This document shows positions 42,414 to 51,952 of a DNA stretch of 64,000 nucleotides, piece by piece. The notes beneath the pieces were generated by a model. The model ran no database searches and was not told the DNA's origin. It saw only the letters and a list, made by a program, of their open reading frames with translations. How positions within the stretch are numbered: position 1 is the stretch's first letter; the number at the start of each line of letters is the position of its first letter. Source of the stretch: Streptomyces griseorubiginosus (GTDB lineage Bacteria > Actinomycetota > Actinomycetes > Streptomycetales > Streptomycetaceae); assembly GCF_001514195.1 (NCBI RefSeq), contig NZ_KQ948745.1:62001-126000 (forward strand), written 5' to 3'. The position numbers and the translations under genes are program-made.

Positions 42414-44941
42414 TGTTCCGCACCGCCCTGCGCAACGTCCTCGCGCACAAGGCCCGACTGCTGATGACCGTGCTCGCCGTGATGCTCGGCGTGGCGTTCG
42501 TCTCCGGCACCCTCGTCTTCACCAACACCATCTCCGAGGCCTACCAGAAGAGTTCGGCCAAGGGCTTCGACCAGGTCGACGTGGCCGTCACCGCCGAGTC
42601 CGAGAAGGACAAGGGCAACACGATCGGCAAGCGCAACGAGCTGACCCAGGCCCTGCTCGACCAGAGCGCCAAGGTCCCCGGAGCGGCGAACGCCATAGGT
42701 GTCGTCAGCGGCTTCACCGCCATCGCCGACAAGGACGGCAAGCTCATCGGCGGCGGTTTCCAGTCGCAGGGCGGCAACTACTACGGCGCCGAGGACCCCC
42801 GGTACCCGCTGGCCGAGGGCAAGGCCCCGCACGGCGCGAACCAGGTCGCCATCGACTCTCGGACCGCGAAGCGGGCCGGCTACAAGGTCGGCGACACCGT
42901 GCGCCTCTCGGTCGACGGCCCCGTCCTCAAGCCGGTCATCACCGGGATCTTCACCACCGACGACGGCAATGTCGCCGCCGGCGGCAGCCTCGCGCTGTAC
43001 GACACGGCCACCGCCCAGAAGCTGTTCGGCAAGCCGGGCACGTACGACGAGATCGACGTGAAGGCGGCCGCCGGCACCTCCCAGACCGCGCTGAAGGCGG
43101 CGCTGGACAAGGCGCTGCCCGCCGACCGGGTGGAGACCACCACCGGCAGGGAACTCGCCGACGACCAGGCCGAGTTGATCTCCTCCTCGATGTCCGGTCT
43201 CAAGCAGGGCCTGCTGGTCTTCGCGGGCATCGCGCTCTTCGTCGGCACCTTCATCATCGCCAACACCTTCACCATGCTGGTCGCCCAGCGCACCAAGGAG
43301 CTGGCGCTGCTGCGGGCCGTCGGCGCGTCCCGTCGGCAGGTCACGCGGTCGGTGCTGATCGAGGCGTTCGTGGTCGGTCTGGTGGCCGCGGTGACGGGCC
43401 TGGTGGCCGGTATCGGCATCGGCGCCGGGCTCAGGTCCCTGATGGGCACGCTCGGCGCGACCGTCCCGGACGGGCCGCTGATCATCACGCCGGGCACGGT
43501 CGGCGCGGCCCTCGCGGTCGGCGTCCTGGTCACCATGCTCGCCGCCTGGCTGCCGGGCCGCAGGGCCGCGAAGATCCCGCCGGTGGCGGCGATGAGCAGC
43601 CTGCACGCCAAGGCGACCACCAAGTCGCTGGTGCTGCGCAACACGCTGGGCGCGCTGTTCAGCGGGGCGGGGGTGGCCGTGATCCTGGCGGCCACGACGA
43701 TGGACGGCTCGGACGGCCAGGCCCCCATGGGGCTCGGCGCGGTCCTGCTGATCATCGGTGTCTTCATCCTCACGCCCCTCCTCTCACGCCCCCTGATCGC
43801 GGCCGCGGCCCCGCTGATGCGTGTGTTCGGCATCTCCGGGAAGCTGGCCCGCCAGAACTCGGTGCGCAACCCGCGCCGTACCGCCGCCACCGCGTCCGCG
43901 CTGATGATCGGCCTCACCCTGATCACCGGGATGACGGTGATGGCGGGCAGCCTCCAGAAGTCGATCGACAAGATGGCGACGGCGGCCGTCAAGGCGGACT
44001 ACGTGGTCTCCATGGCGAACGGCAACGAACTCTCCCCGGACGTCGAGAAGAAGCTGGCGAAGGTCGACGGCGTCACCGAGGTCAGCCCGCTGCGCAACGC
44101 GGCCTCCCGCATCGACGGCGAGACCGAGTACCTGACCGGCGTGAACGGCTCGGCGATCGGGAAGCTGACCGACCTCAAGGTGGACAACGGCACGTTCAAG
44201 GTGGGTGGCACCGACGTCGTCGTGGACAAGGACCGGGCCAAGTCCTTCGGCTGGAGGGCGGGCTCGACCTTCACCGTGCACTACGAGGACGGCAAGGCGC
44301 AGCGGCTGACGGTCGCCGGGGTCTACGAGGGCAACGAGCTGATCAGCGGCATCATGCTGGACACCGCCACGCTCTCCCCGCACCTGAGGGACGCCTCGGA
44401 CATGCAGGTCATGCTGAAGACGTCCGACGGCACCTCCGACGCCACCAAGGACCGCCTGGAGAAGGCCCTCGGCTCCAACCCGGCCATCAAGGTCCAGGAC
44501 AAGAAGGACCTCTCCGACTCCATCGCGCAGATGTTCACGCTGATGCTGAACATGCTCTACGGCCTGCTGGCCATGGCGGTGCTCGTCGCGGTCCTCGGGG
44601 TCATCAACACCCTGGCCATGTCGGTGTTCGAGCGCTCCCAGGAGATCGGCATGCTCCGCGCGATCGGCCTGGACCGCAAGGGCATCAAGCGGATGGTCCG
44701 TCTGGAGTCCCTGGTCATCTCCCTGTTCGGCGGGGTGCTCGGCATCGGCCTGGGCGTGTTCTTCGGCTGGGCGGCCGGTGAGCTGCTCGGCGCGCGGATG
44801 GCGACGTACGAACTCGTCCTGCCGTGGGCCCGGATGGCGGTCTTCCTGCTGCTCGCGGCGACGGTCGGCATCCTCGCCGCGCTGTGGCCGGCCCGCCGGG
44901 CGGCCCGCATGAACATGCTGTCGGCCATCAAGGCGGAGTAG
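42413..44941 (+). CDS. FtsX-like ABC permease, two-domain
   Basis: About 842 aa, with two FtsX/MacB-like repeats. An N-terminal helix (~10-35), a large extracytoplasmic domain (~40-255), three helices (~260-385), a second cluster of helices (~410-500), another extracytoplasmic domain, and three final helices (~715-835). The conserved cytosolic coupling patterns ELALLRAVGASRRQV and EIGMLRAIGLDRKGIKRMV appear once in each half. It works with the ATPase just upstream. Substrate unknown. Followed by a strong hairpin terminator. Confidence 0.92.
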
Positions 44942-44954
44942 TCGTACGGCTGTC

Positions 44955-44985
44955 GGGGCCCGTCGCGGAGGGAGCGGCGGGCCCC
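44955..44985 (+). terminator. Hairpin after the ABC permease gene
   Basis: GGGGCCCGTCGC (44955-44966) pairs with GCGGCGGGCCCC (44974-44985), one mismatch, 7-base loop, then TTCTGTGT. It lies 13 bases after the stop codon. Confidence 0.85.
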
Positions 44986-45016
44986 TTCTGTGTCTGCTCC
45001 CGGTCCTGCTTCCCGC

Positions 45017-46306
45017 TCAGTTCCAGGTGCGGGCGCGCAACGGCAGCCCGGAGGCGCCGGATTCGGGGGTTCTGACGGCCAGGACCTGGTTGACGCCCAG
45101 GTGGTTGCGTTCGAAGCCGAGGGCGCAGGCGGCCATGTAGAGGCGCCAGACCCGGGCCCGGCCGGGGCCGGTGAGCCGGACCGCCCGCTGCCACCCGGAC
45201 TCCAGGTTGGCGACCCAGCGGCGCAGCGTGTGGGCGTAGTGCTCGCGGATCGACTCGACGTCCCGCACCTCGAACCCGGCCCGCTCCAACTGGGTCACGG
45301 TGGTGCCGAGGGGGGCGAGTTCGCCGTCGGGGAAGACGTACGCGTCGATGAACTCGTCGAGGTCGTACGCCGATTCGTCGGTCATCGGGCGCCGGGCGAT
45401 CTGGTGGTTGAGCAGCCGCCCGCCGGGCACCAGCAGCCGGTACAGGTCCTGGGCGTACTCCAGGTACTTCTCCGACCCCACGTGCTCGGCCATCCCGATG
45501 GAGGAGATCGCGTCGTACGGCCCGTCGGCCACGTCCCGGTAGTCCTGTACGCGGATCTCGATCCGGTCGGTCAGCCCGGCGTCGGCGACACGCTTGCGGG
45601 CGTAGGCGGCCTGCTCCTGCGAGAGGGTGATGCCGACCACGCTCACGCCGTACTCGCGGGCCGCGTGGATCGCCATCGAGCCCCATCCGCAGCCGACGTC
45701 GAGGAGCCGCTGCCCCGGCCGGAGCGCGAGCTTGCGGCAGACGAGGTCGAGCTTGTCGTGCTGGGCCTGCTCCAGGGTGGCGTCGGGGTCCGGCCAGTAG
45801 GCGCAGGAGTACACCATCGACGGGCCGAGGACGAGCTCGTAGAAGCCGTTGCCGACGTCGTAGTGGTGGCTGATGGCCCGCTGGTCGCTGCGCCGGGTGT
45901 GCAGATGGCCGCGGACCCGGCGGATCTCCTCGCGGGGCGGAGCCGGGGGCAGCGGCAGTCCGCCGAGCCGGACGAGGCCGAACAGCGCGGCACGGGTCCG
46001 CGCGTCGCGCAGGACCCGGAGGCCCGAGCGGGTGTCGTCGCGCTCCCAGACCAGGCCGGAGAGGAGGGCGAGGGCGCCGTAGAAGTCGCCCTCGATCTCG
46101 AGGTCACCGGCGACCCAGGCACGGGCCAGGCCCAGCTCGCCCGGCTTCCACAGGAGCCGGCGTACGGCACGGCGGTTGCGGACGACCAGGGCGGGGGCGT
46201 CGGGTGGCCCCGCCGCAGAACCGTCCCAGGCCCGGATCCGAATCGGCAGTTCGGCTTCCAGCAGCTGTTCGAGCAGACTCTTCAGCCGCAGTGCGGCACC
46301 CGCCAT
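45017..46306 (-). CDS. cfa: Cyclopropane-fatty-acyl-phospholipid synthase family methyltransferase
   Basis: About 429 aa. An N-terminal lipid-binding domain (~1-145) is followed by a SAM-dependent methyltransferase domain with LLDVGCGWGSMAIHAA (motif I) and the characteristic SHHYDVGNGFYEL, YSCAYW, QDYRD and SIGMAEHVG segments of CFA synthases. It uses S-adenosylmethionine to cyclopropanate or methylate unsaturated acyl chains of membrane phospholipids. ATG 46306 follows GGAGG at eight bases. The ndh gene lies upstream on the same strand beyond a terminator. Confidence 0.92.
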   Translation of the reverse strand: MAGAALRLKSLLEQLLEAELPIRIRAWDGSAAGPPDAPALVVRNRRAVRRLLWKPGELGLARAWVAGDLEIEGDFYGALALLSGLVWERDDTRSGLRVLRDARTRAALFGLVRLGGLPLPPAPPREEIRRVRGHLHTRRSDQRAISHHYDVGNGFYELVLGPSMVYSCAYWPDPDATLEQAQHDKLDLVCRKLALRPGQRLLDVGCGWGSMAIHAAREYGVSVVGITLSQEQAAYARKRVADAGLTDRIEIRVQDYRDVADGPYDAISSIGMAEHVGSEKYLEYAQDLYRLLVPGGRLLNHQIARRPMTDESAYDLDEFIDAYVFPDGELAPLGTTVTQLERAGFEVRDVESIREHYAHTLRRWVANLESGWQRAVRLTGPGRARVWRLYMAACALGFERNHLGVNQVLAVRTPESGASGLPLRARTWN

Positions 46307-46388
46307 GACCCACACCTCCGTGACGAGGATCCCGGATTTGTCCACTCGGGTAAACAACCGAATGGTCATGGTCAATCCCGGAAAACAC

Positions 46389-46428
46389 CGAAGGACCTCC
46401 CGCACCACGGATGGCGGAAGGTCCTTCG
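46389..46428 (-). terminator. Hairpin between ndh and cfa
   Basis: CGAAGGACCT (46389-46398) is complementary to AGGTCCTTCG (46419-46428) with a 20-base loop, just downstream of the leftward ndh gene. Confidence 0.7.
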
Positions 46429-46471
46429 GGGTGGAGGCGACCGGCTCCGGTCACGGGTGACCGGAACGGGG

Positions 46472-47848
46472 TCAGGAGGCCTTGGCCTCGGTCTTCTTCG
46501 GTTCGGCGGCCGGTACGGGGCGAGCGGCCTCGTAGAACTCCTCGCGCGGGTGCTCCATCGCGCCGAGGGAGACGACCTCGCGCTTGAGGAACATGCCGAG
46601 GGTCCAGTCGGCGAAGACGCGGACCTTGCGGTTCCAGGTCGGCATGGCCAGACCGTGGTAGCCGCGGTGCATGTACCAGGCGAGACGGCCCTTGACCTTG
46701 ATCTTCATCTTGCCCATGACGATCATCGCCACGCCCTTGTGCAGGCCGAGACCCGCGACAGCACCCTTGTTGGAGTGGCTGTACTCCTTCTGCGGGAAGC
46801 CCCGCATGCCGGAGATCACGTTGTCGCCGAGGACCTTGGCCTGGCGCAGCGCGTGCTGGGCGTTCGGCGGGCACCAGGCGTTCTCGACGCCGGCCTTGCG
46901 GGCGGCGACGTCCGGCACCTGGGCGTTGTCGCCGGCGGCCCAGATGTAGTCGGTGCCCTGGACCTGGAGGGTCGGGGCGGTGTCCACGTGGCCGCGCGGG
47001 CCCAGCGGGAGGCCGTAGCGGGCCAGGACCGGGTTGGGCTTGACGCCCGCGGTCCACACGATGGTGCTGGAGTCGACCTCGAGGCCGTTCTTCAGGACCA
47101 CGTGGCCGTCGACGCAGGAGTCCATCGAGGTGGAGAGGTAGATCTCCACGCCCCGGCTCTCCAGGTGCTCCTTGCCGTACTGGCCGAGCTTGGGGCCGAC
47201 CTCGGGGAGGATCTTGTCGGCGGCGTCGACGAGGATGAACCGCATGTCCTCGCGGGAGACGTTGCTGTAGTACTTGGCCGCGTCGCGGGCCATGTCCTCG
47301 ACCTCGCCGACGGTCTCCGCGCCGGCGAAACCGCCGCCGATGAAGACGAAGGTGAGCGCCTTGCGGCGGATCTCCTCGTCCTTGGTGGAGTCGGCCTTGT
47401 CGAGCTGCTCAAGCACGTGGTTGCGCAGGCCGATGGCCTCCTCGACGCCCTTCATGCCGATGCCCTGCTCGGCGAGGCCGGGGATCGGGAAGGTGCGGGA
47501 GACCGCGCCGAGCGCGATCACCAGGTAGTCGAAAGGCAGCTCGTACGCCTCGCCCACGAGGGGGGCGATCGTGGCGACCTTGCGGTCCTGGTCGATGGTG
47601 GTGACCCGGCCGGTGAGAACCTCCGCCTTCGGCAGCACGCGTCGCAGCGGGACGACGACGTGGCGCGGGGAGATGTTGCCGGCGGCGGTTTCGGGGAGGA
47701 AGGGCTGGTAGGTCATGTACGACCGGGGGTCGACGACCGTGACGGTCGCCTCGCCGTAGCGCATCTTCTTGAGGATGCGCCGAGCTGCGTACAGGCCTAC
47801 GTACCCACCGCCTACTACGAGGATCCTGGGACGCTCCGTGGTGCTCAT
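46472..47848 (-). CDS. ndh: Type II NADH dehydrogenase
   Basis: About 458 aa. Two Rossmann motifs are clear: FAD-binding ILVVGGGYVGLYAA at the N-terminus and NADH-binding FVFIGGGFAGAETVGE near 165-180. WTAGVKPNP and AAGDNAQVPD complete the FAD site. A C-terminal segment with basic and hydrophobic residues anchors it peripherally to the membrane. It transfers electrons from NADH to menaquinone without proton pumping. ATG 47848 lacks an obvious SD; a TACTCG box close upstream suggests a very short leader. Two Rex-like dyads lie about 240-340 bases upstream. Confidence 0.93.
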   Translation of the reverse strand: MSTTERPRILVVGGGYVGLYAARRILKKMRYGEATVTVVDPRSYMTYQPFLPETAAGNISPRHVVVPLRRVLPKAEVLTGRVTTIDQDRKVATIAPLVGEAYELPFDYLVIALGAVSRTFPIPGLAEQGIGMKGVEEAIGLRNHVLEQLDKADSTKDEEIRRKALTFVFIGGGFAGAETVGEVEDMARDAAKYYSNVSREDMRFILVDAADKILPEVGPKLGQYGKEHLESRGVEIYLSTSMDSCVDGHVVLKNGLEVDSSTIVWTAGVKPNPVLARYGLPLGPRGHVDTAPTLQVQGTDYIWAAGDNAQVPDVAARKAGVENAWCPPNAQHALRQAKVLGDNVISGMRGFPQKEYSHSNKGAVAGLGLHKGVAMIVMGKMKIKVKGRLAWYMHRGYHGLAMPTWNRKVRVFADWTLGMFLKREVVSLGAMEHPREEFYEAARPVPAAEPKKTEAKAS

Positions 47849-48088
47849 GGCATCGAGTATCCACCCGCCCCAGGGGGGTCGCTCGTGCGCCCCTTCACAA
47901 GCTCTTGGAGGGGGTGTGTTATCCTCCGCGACCCACGTGATCCACGTCATGGCGCCGGACGGGAACCACGGTATAGGGATCTCCGTTGTCAACGCCGCGT
48001 GAGCTGCTTCTCCGTGCCGTAAAGCGGCTCGCGCAGGGCTCTCACAGACCCCTCGCAGACTCCTCCCCCGAGGTCCGCAACCCACCGT

Positions 48089-48104
48089 TTTGAACGTGTT
48101 CACA
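48089..48104. promoter_or_regulatory. Rex-like operator, site 1
   Basis: TTTGAACGTGTTCACA matches 12 of the 13 fixed positions of the Rex operator TGTGAACNNNTTCACA (known from S. coelicolor), differing only at the second base. It lies about 240 bases upstream of ndh. Confidence 0.6.
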
Positions 48105-48167
48105 GGGGTGTTGGGCCCCCGGAAGGGTCAACCGGCCCTCATTCGTCGTCCGACAGGACCCAATTCC

Positions 48168-48186
48168 TTGTGAAGAACTTCACGAA
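48168..48186. promoter_or_regulatory. Rex-like operator, site 2
   Basis: TTGTGAAGAACTTCACGAA is a dyad of the same general form with one arm imperfect. It lies 64 bases from site 1. Confidence 0.45.
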
Positions 48187-48280
48187 CTTTCCCGGCGCCA
48201 CGCCGAAGAGGGACCCCGAAGGGCCCCTCTGAGTCGCTCATCCGATGTTCTGCCTGCTCAGCAGAGGTGCCCGGCGGGGC

Positions 48281-49222
48281 CTACGCGACCGACCACGCGA
48301 TGCCGTCGAGGATGTCGTGCTCGCTCACGACGACCTCCTCGGCGCCGATCCGCTCCATGATCGACAGCAGGACGAGCGCGCCCGCCGCGATCACGTCCAC
48401 GCGGCCCGGGTGCATGGAGGGGACGGCCGCGCGCTCGGCGTGGGTGGAGCGCAGCAGCCACTCGGTGATCTCACGGACCCGCTCGTGCGAGATGCGGGAG
48501 TGGTGGATGGCCGCCGAGTCGTACTCGGGCAGCTCCTGGGCGATCGCCGACACCGTGGTGACGGACCCGGCGAGCCCCACCAGCGTGCGCGCCTCACGCA
48601 ACGGCACGGTCTGCTCGGCGAGGTCGAGCGCGGCCTCGATGTCGGCGCGCATGGCGGTGATCTGCGCGGCGGTGGGCGGGTCGCTGACGGCCCCGTCCAC
48701 GACCAGGTGCCGCTCGGTCATCCGCACACAGCCGACGTCCACGGACCGCGCGGCCCGCACGTGGTCGTCGCCCACGACGAACTCCGTCGAGCCGCCGCCG
48801 ATGTCCACGACCAGGTAGGGCCGGGCCAGGTGGTCGCTGCCGGTGAGCTCCCTGGTCGCCCCGGTGAAGGAGAACTCGGCCTCCTGGTCCCCGGTGATGA
48901 CCTCGGGTTCGACACCGAGGATGTCGAGGACGCCCCGCACGAAGTCGTCCCGGTTCTCCGCGTCCCGGGAGGCGGAGGTCGCCACGAACCGCAGCCGCTC
49001 GGCCCCGTGCTCCTTGATGACCGCCGCGTACTCCCGGCACGCGGCGAAGGTCCGCTCCAGCGCCTCGGGCGCGAGCCGCCCGGTCCGGTCGACGCCCTGT
49101 CCCAGCCGCACGATCGTCATACGGCGGTCCAGATCGACGAGCTCGCCGGTGGCCGGGTCGCAGTCGGCGACGAGGAGGCGGATCGAGTTCGTACCGCAGT
49201 CGATGGCGGCGACGCGGGTCAC
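48281..49222 (-). CDS. ppx: Ppx/GppA-family exopolyphosphatase/pppGpp phosphatase
   Basis: About 313 aa, the short actinobacterial form. The actin-like ATPase-fold motifs AIDCGTNSIRLLVAD at the N-terminus, VVDIGGGSTEFVVGD (~125-140) and GLAGSVTTVSAIA are intact. It hydrolyses polyphosphate or pppGpp; short forms may prefer one substrate. GTG 49222 overlaps the DUF501 gene by 4 bp. Gene order DUF501-ppx downstream of divIC and eno is a conserved actinobacterial cluster. Confidence 0.92.
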   Translation of the reverse strand: MTRVAAIDCGTNSIRLLVADCDPATGELVDLDRRMTIVRLGQGVDRTGRLAPEALERTFAACREYAAVIKEHGAERLRFVATSASRDAENRDDFVRGVLDILGVEPEVITGDQEAEFSFTGATRELTGSDHLARPYLVVDIGGGSTEFVVGDDHVRAARSVDVGCVRMTERHLVVDGAVSDPPTAAQITAMRADIEAALDLAEQTVPLREARTLVGLAGSVTTVSAIAQELPEYDSAAIHHSRISHERVREITEWLLRSTHAERAAVPSMHPGRVDVIAAGALVLLSIMERIGAEEVVVSEHDILDGIAWSVA

Positions 49223-49755
49223 TTGGTGTCCTCCTGCTGCTCGGTGAGGGTCACGCACGCCCCCTTGCGCCACCACTCCGGCAGCATCGCGATCGCCTCG
49301 TCGCCCAGCGGGTTCACGCCGGGGCCCGCGGCCAGCGAGTGGCCCACCAGGACGTGCAGGCACTTCACCCGGTCCGGCATGCCACCCGCGCTCGGGAAGC
49401 CCTCCAGGACCTCGATGGCGTCCCGGCGGGCGAGGTAGTCCTCGTGCGCGGCCCGGTACGCCTTCGCGAGCTCCGGGTCGGTCTGGAGCCGCTCCGTCAT
49501 CTCCTTCATGACGCCGTTCGCCTCCAGCGTGCCGATCGCCGAGGCGGCGCGCGGGCACGTCAGGTAGTACGTCGTCGGGAAGGGCGTGCCGTCGGGGAGG
49601 CGGGGCGCCGTCTCCACCACGTCCGGCTGACCGCAGGGGCAGCGGTGCGCGATCGCGCGCAGCCCGCGCGGCGGCCGGCCGAGCTGCTGCTTGAAGGCCT
49701 CGACGTCCGCGTCGGTCGGCTCGGTGCGCGGAGTGGAGGGCGGAGGCGTTTCCAT
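49219..49755 (-). CDS. DUF501 protein
   Basis: About 178 aa, typical DUF501. After a short acidic N-terminus come the Cys-containing motif HRCPCGQPDVVETAPRL, TYYLTCPRA and the C-terminal VLVGHSLAAGPGVNPLGDEA. The conserved Cys suggest metal binding. Function unknown, but the gene is almost always between divIC and ppx in actinobacteria. 4-bp overlap with ppx. Confidence 0.92.
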   Translation of the reverse strand: METPPPSTPRTEPTDADVEAFKQQLGRPPRGLRAIAHRCPCGQPDVVETAPRLPDGTPFPTTYYLTCPRAASAIGTLEANGVMKEMTERLQTDPELAKAYRAAHEDYLARRDAIEVLEGFPSAGGMPDRVKCLHVLVGHSLAAGPGVNPLGDEAIAMLPEWWRKGACVTLTEQQEDTK

Positions 49756-49785
49756 GCCTGTCTTTCTATCGGTCCATCGGTCGGT

Positions 49786-50262
49786 TCACTGGTCCGAGGC
49801 GTCGGACTTGTCGACGCCGTCCCAGACGTTGGAGTACCAGGGGCGGTCGGCCGCCCCGAGATCGGTGCGGGACTGCTTCGCCGCGTCCGGGTCGACGACG
49901 ACGAAGCCCGTCTCCCCCGGCAGCACGTAGTGCAGCCGCTGCCGGATCTGCTGCTCCGCGTACGCGTCGTCCTGCCAGCGCGCCTTGAGATCGCGCAGCT
50001 TCTCGACCCGCTCGGCGGCCTGTGCCTTCTCCCGCTGGAGATCGGCGATCTCGGCGCGCTGGGAGACGTACTGCCTTATCGGGTACGCCAGCGCCACCAC
50101 GAGGGTGCACAGCACGAGGGCGAGCAGCGCGGCCCGGCCGGTCAGCCGGGAGCGGCGGGCCTGCCGTTTGGTCTGGGAGCGGTAGACCCTGGCCGCGGTC
50201 TGCTCGCCGAGCAGCTTGATCCGTGTCGCGGTGGAGAAACGGTCCCGGTCCTTCACGGCCAT
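49786..50262 (-). CDS. divIC: Septum formation initiator, FtsB/DivIC family
   Basis: About 158 aa. A basic cytoplasmic segment (~1-45), one membrane helix (~47-65) and an extracytoplasmic coiled coil (RAEIADLQREKAQAAERVEK) with the GETGFVVVDP strand after it give the FtsB/DivIC layout. In Streptomyces DivIC works with FtsL to stabilise sporulation septa. ATG 50262 follows GGGGAGGCGGAGA. 30 bases upstream of DUF501 and downstream of the eno terminator. Confidence 0.92.
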   Translation of the reverse strand: MAVKDRDRFSTATRIKLLGEQTAARVYRSQTKRQARRSRLTGRAALLALVLCTLVVALAYPIRQYVSQRAEIADLQREKAQAAERVEKLRDLKARWQDDAYAEQQIRQRLHYVLPGETGFVVVDPDAAKQSRTDLGAADRPWYSNVWDGVDKSDASDQ

Positions 50263-50288
50263 CGGCTCTCCGCCTCCCCTTCTACGTG

Positions 50289-50332
50289 CGTACGTCCCCG
50301 CACACGGTACGGGACCGGTACGGGGACGTACG
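50289..50332 (-). terminator. Hairpin between eno and divIC
   Basis: CGTACGTCCCCG (50289-50300) and CGGGGACGTACG (50321-50332) are perfect complements around a 20-base loop with its own short GGTAC pairs. It follows the eno stop. Confidence 0.75.
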
Positions 50333-50375
50333 TACGACTGGCTAAGGCTTGACCCCGGAAGGGCCAGCCGGTGGG

Positions 50376-51656
50376 TCAGCCCTTGAAGCGCGGGAACGCG
50401 CTGCGGCCGGCGTAGACCGCGGCGTCGTCGAGGATCTCCTCGATGCGCAGGAGCTGGTTGTACTTGGCGACGCGCTCGGAGCGGGCCGGGGCGCCGGTCT
50501 TGATCTGGCCGCAGTTGGTGGCGACGGCGAGGTCGGCGATGGTGACGTCCTCGGTCTCGCCGGAGCGGTGGGACATCATGCACTTGAAGCCACTGCGCTG
50601 GGCGAGCTCGACGGCGTCCAGGGTCTCGGTGAGCGAACCGATCTGGTTCACCTTGACCAGGAGGGCGTTGGCGGTGCCCTCCTCGATGCCGCGGGCCAGG
50701 CGCTCCGGGTTGGTGACGAACAGGTCGTCGCCGACCAGCTGGACCTTGTCGCCGAGCTTGTCGGTGATGACCTTCCAGCCGGCCCAGTCATCCTCGAACA
50801 GCGGGTCCTCGATGGAGACGAGCGGGTAGGCCGCCACGAGCTCCTCGTAGTACTCCGTCATCTCGGCGGCGGAGCGCTCCTTGCCCTCGAACTGGTACTT
50901 GCCGTCCTTGTAGAACTCGGAGGCGGCGACGTCGAGGGCGAGGGCGACCTGCTCGCCGGGGATGTAACCGGCTTCCTTGATCGCCTCGAGGATGAGGTCC
51001 AGGGCGGCGCGGTTGGACTCGAGGTTCGGGGCGAAGCCGCCCTCGTCGCCGAGGCCGGTCGACAGGCCCTTGCTCTTCAGGACCTTCTTGAGGGTGTGGT
51101 AGACCTCGGTGCCCCAGCGCAGCGCCTCGGAGAAGGACTCCGCGCCGATCGGGGCGATCATGAACTCCTGGATGTCCACGTTGGAGTCGGCGTGCGAGCC
51201 GCCGTTCAGGATGTTCATCATCGGAACGGGCAGCAGGTGCGCGTTCGGGCCGCCCAGGTAGCGGAACAGCGGCAGGTCGCTGGCCTCGGAGGCGGCGTGG
51301 GCGACGGCGAGGGAGACGCCGAGGATGGCGTTGGCGCCGAGCGAGCCCTTGTTGTCGGTGGCGTCCAGGTCGAACATCGCCTGGTCGATCAGGCGCTGCT
51401 CGGTGGCGTCGTAGCCGACGAGCTCCGGGCCGATCTGCTCGATGACCGCGAGGACGGCCTTCTCGACACCCTTGCCCTGGTAGCGGTTGGGGTCACCGTC
51501 ACGCAGTTCGATGGCCTCGAAGGCGCCGGTGGAGGCGCCGGACGGGACGGCGGCACGACCGGTGCTGCCGTCGTCGAGGCCGACCTCGACCTCGACGGTG
51601 GGGTTGCCTCGCGAGTCGAGGATTTCCCTGGCTACGACGACGTCGATGGACGGCAC
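50376..51656 (-). CDS. eno: Enolase
   Basis: About 426 aa. It converts 2-phosphoglycerate to phosphoenolpyruvate in glycolysis. ILDSRGNPTVEVEV, GAILGVS-type helix (GANAILGVSLAVAHA), the metal ligand SIEDP and SHRSGETED are all conserved, as is the catalytic loop DEGGFAPNL. GTG 51656 is chosen because AAGGAG sits six bases upstream; ATG 51662 overlaps the SD. Single gene with terminators on both sides. Confidence 0.96.
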   Translation of the reverse strand: MPSIDVVVAREILDSRGNPTVEVEVGLDDGSTGRAAVPSGASTGAFEAIELRDGDPNRYQGKGVEKAVLAVIEQIGPELVGYDATEQRLIDQAMFDLDATDNKGSLGANAILGVSLAVAHAASEASDLPLFRYLGGPNAHLLPVPMMNILNGGSHADSNVDIQEFMIAPIGAESFSEALRWGTEVYHTLKKVLKSKGLSTGLGDEGGFAPNLESNRAALDLILEAIKEAGYIPGEQVALALDVAASEFYKDGKYQFEGKERSAAEMTEYYEELVAAYPLVSIEDPLFEDDWAGWKVITDKLGDKVQLVGDDLFVTNPERLARGIEEGTANALLVKVNQIGSLTETLDAVELAQRSGFKCMMSHRSGETEDVTIADLAVATNCGQIKTGAPARSERVAKYNQLLRIEEILDDAAVYAGRSAFPRFKG

Positions 51657-51821
51657 GAGCATCTCCTTCTGCAATGGTGAGCCTGGCGACTAGAGCCTAA
51701 CCGGCTCCGGGGTATCGGCCACCGTGTGGACCGACCTGTGGACGAAACCGAGAGTAAATTGTTTCTGAACTGAACAAAGACGGATGCGCAAGCGGGCGCA
51801 AAGGTCGGGGAGCCGGCGCAC

Positions 51822-51869
51822 AAAAAACCCCGCCCCGGTGCGTACGGGGGAACACGCACCGGAGCGGGG
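51822..51869 (-). terminator. Classical rho-independent terminator after rpfA
   Basis: On the minus strand a CCCCGC(T)CCGGTGCGT stem with its complement is followed at once by TTTTTTG. Coordinates cover the T-run (51822-51827) and both arms. One of few terminators here with a real T-run. Confidence 0.92.
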
Positions 51870-51952
51870 AGCCCGTGGGGACGGGGGGTGGCCCTCACAA
51901 GGCCTTCAGTATGAGGACCACGGGTGTGAGGGCGCTGTGGTTCAGGTAGGAA

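Larger units (their letters stand above)
47849..48280. other. Long upstream region of ndh
   Basis: About 430 bases with no credible gene. It contains two dyads resembling Rex operators (48089-48104 and 48168-48186). The rest may include an ndh leader or additional promoter. Confidence 0.5.

Noticed and set aside
44990..48022. A 1010-codon open frame on the plus strand
   Set aside because: It is antisense to cfa and ndh, which are certain; its Gly/Val/Asp/Arg-rich product is the usual GC-skewed shadow.
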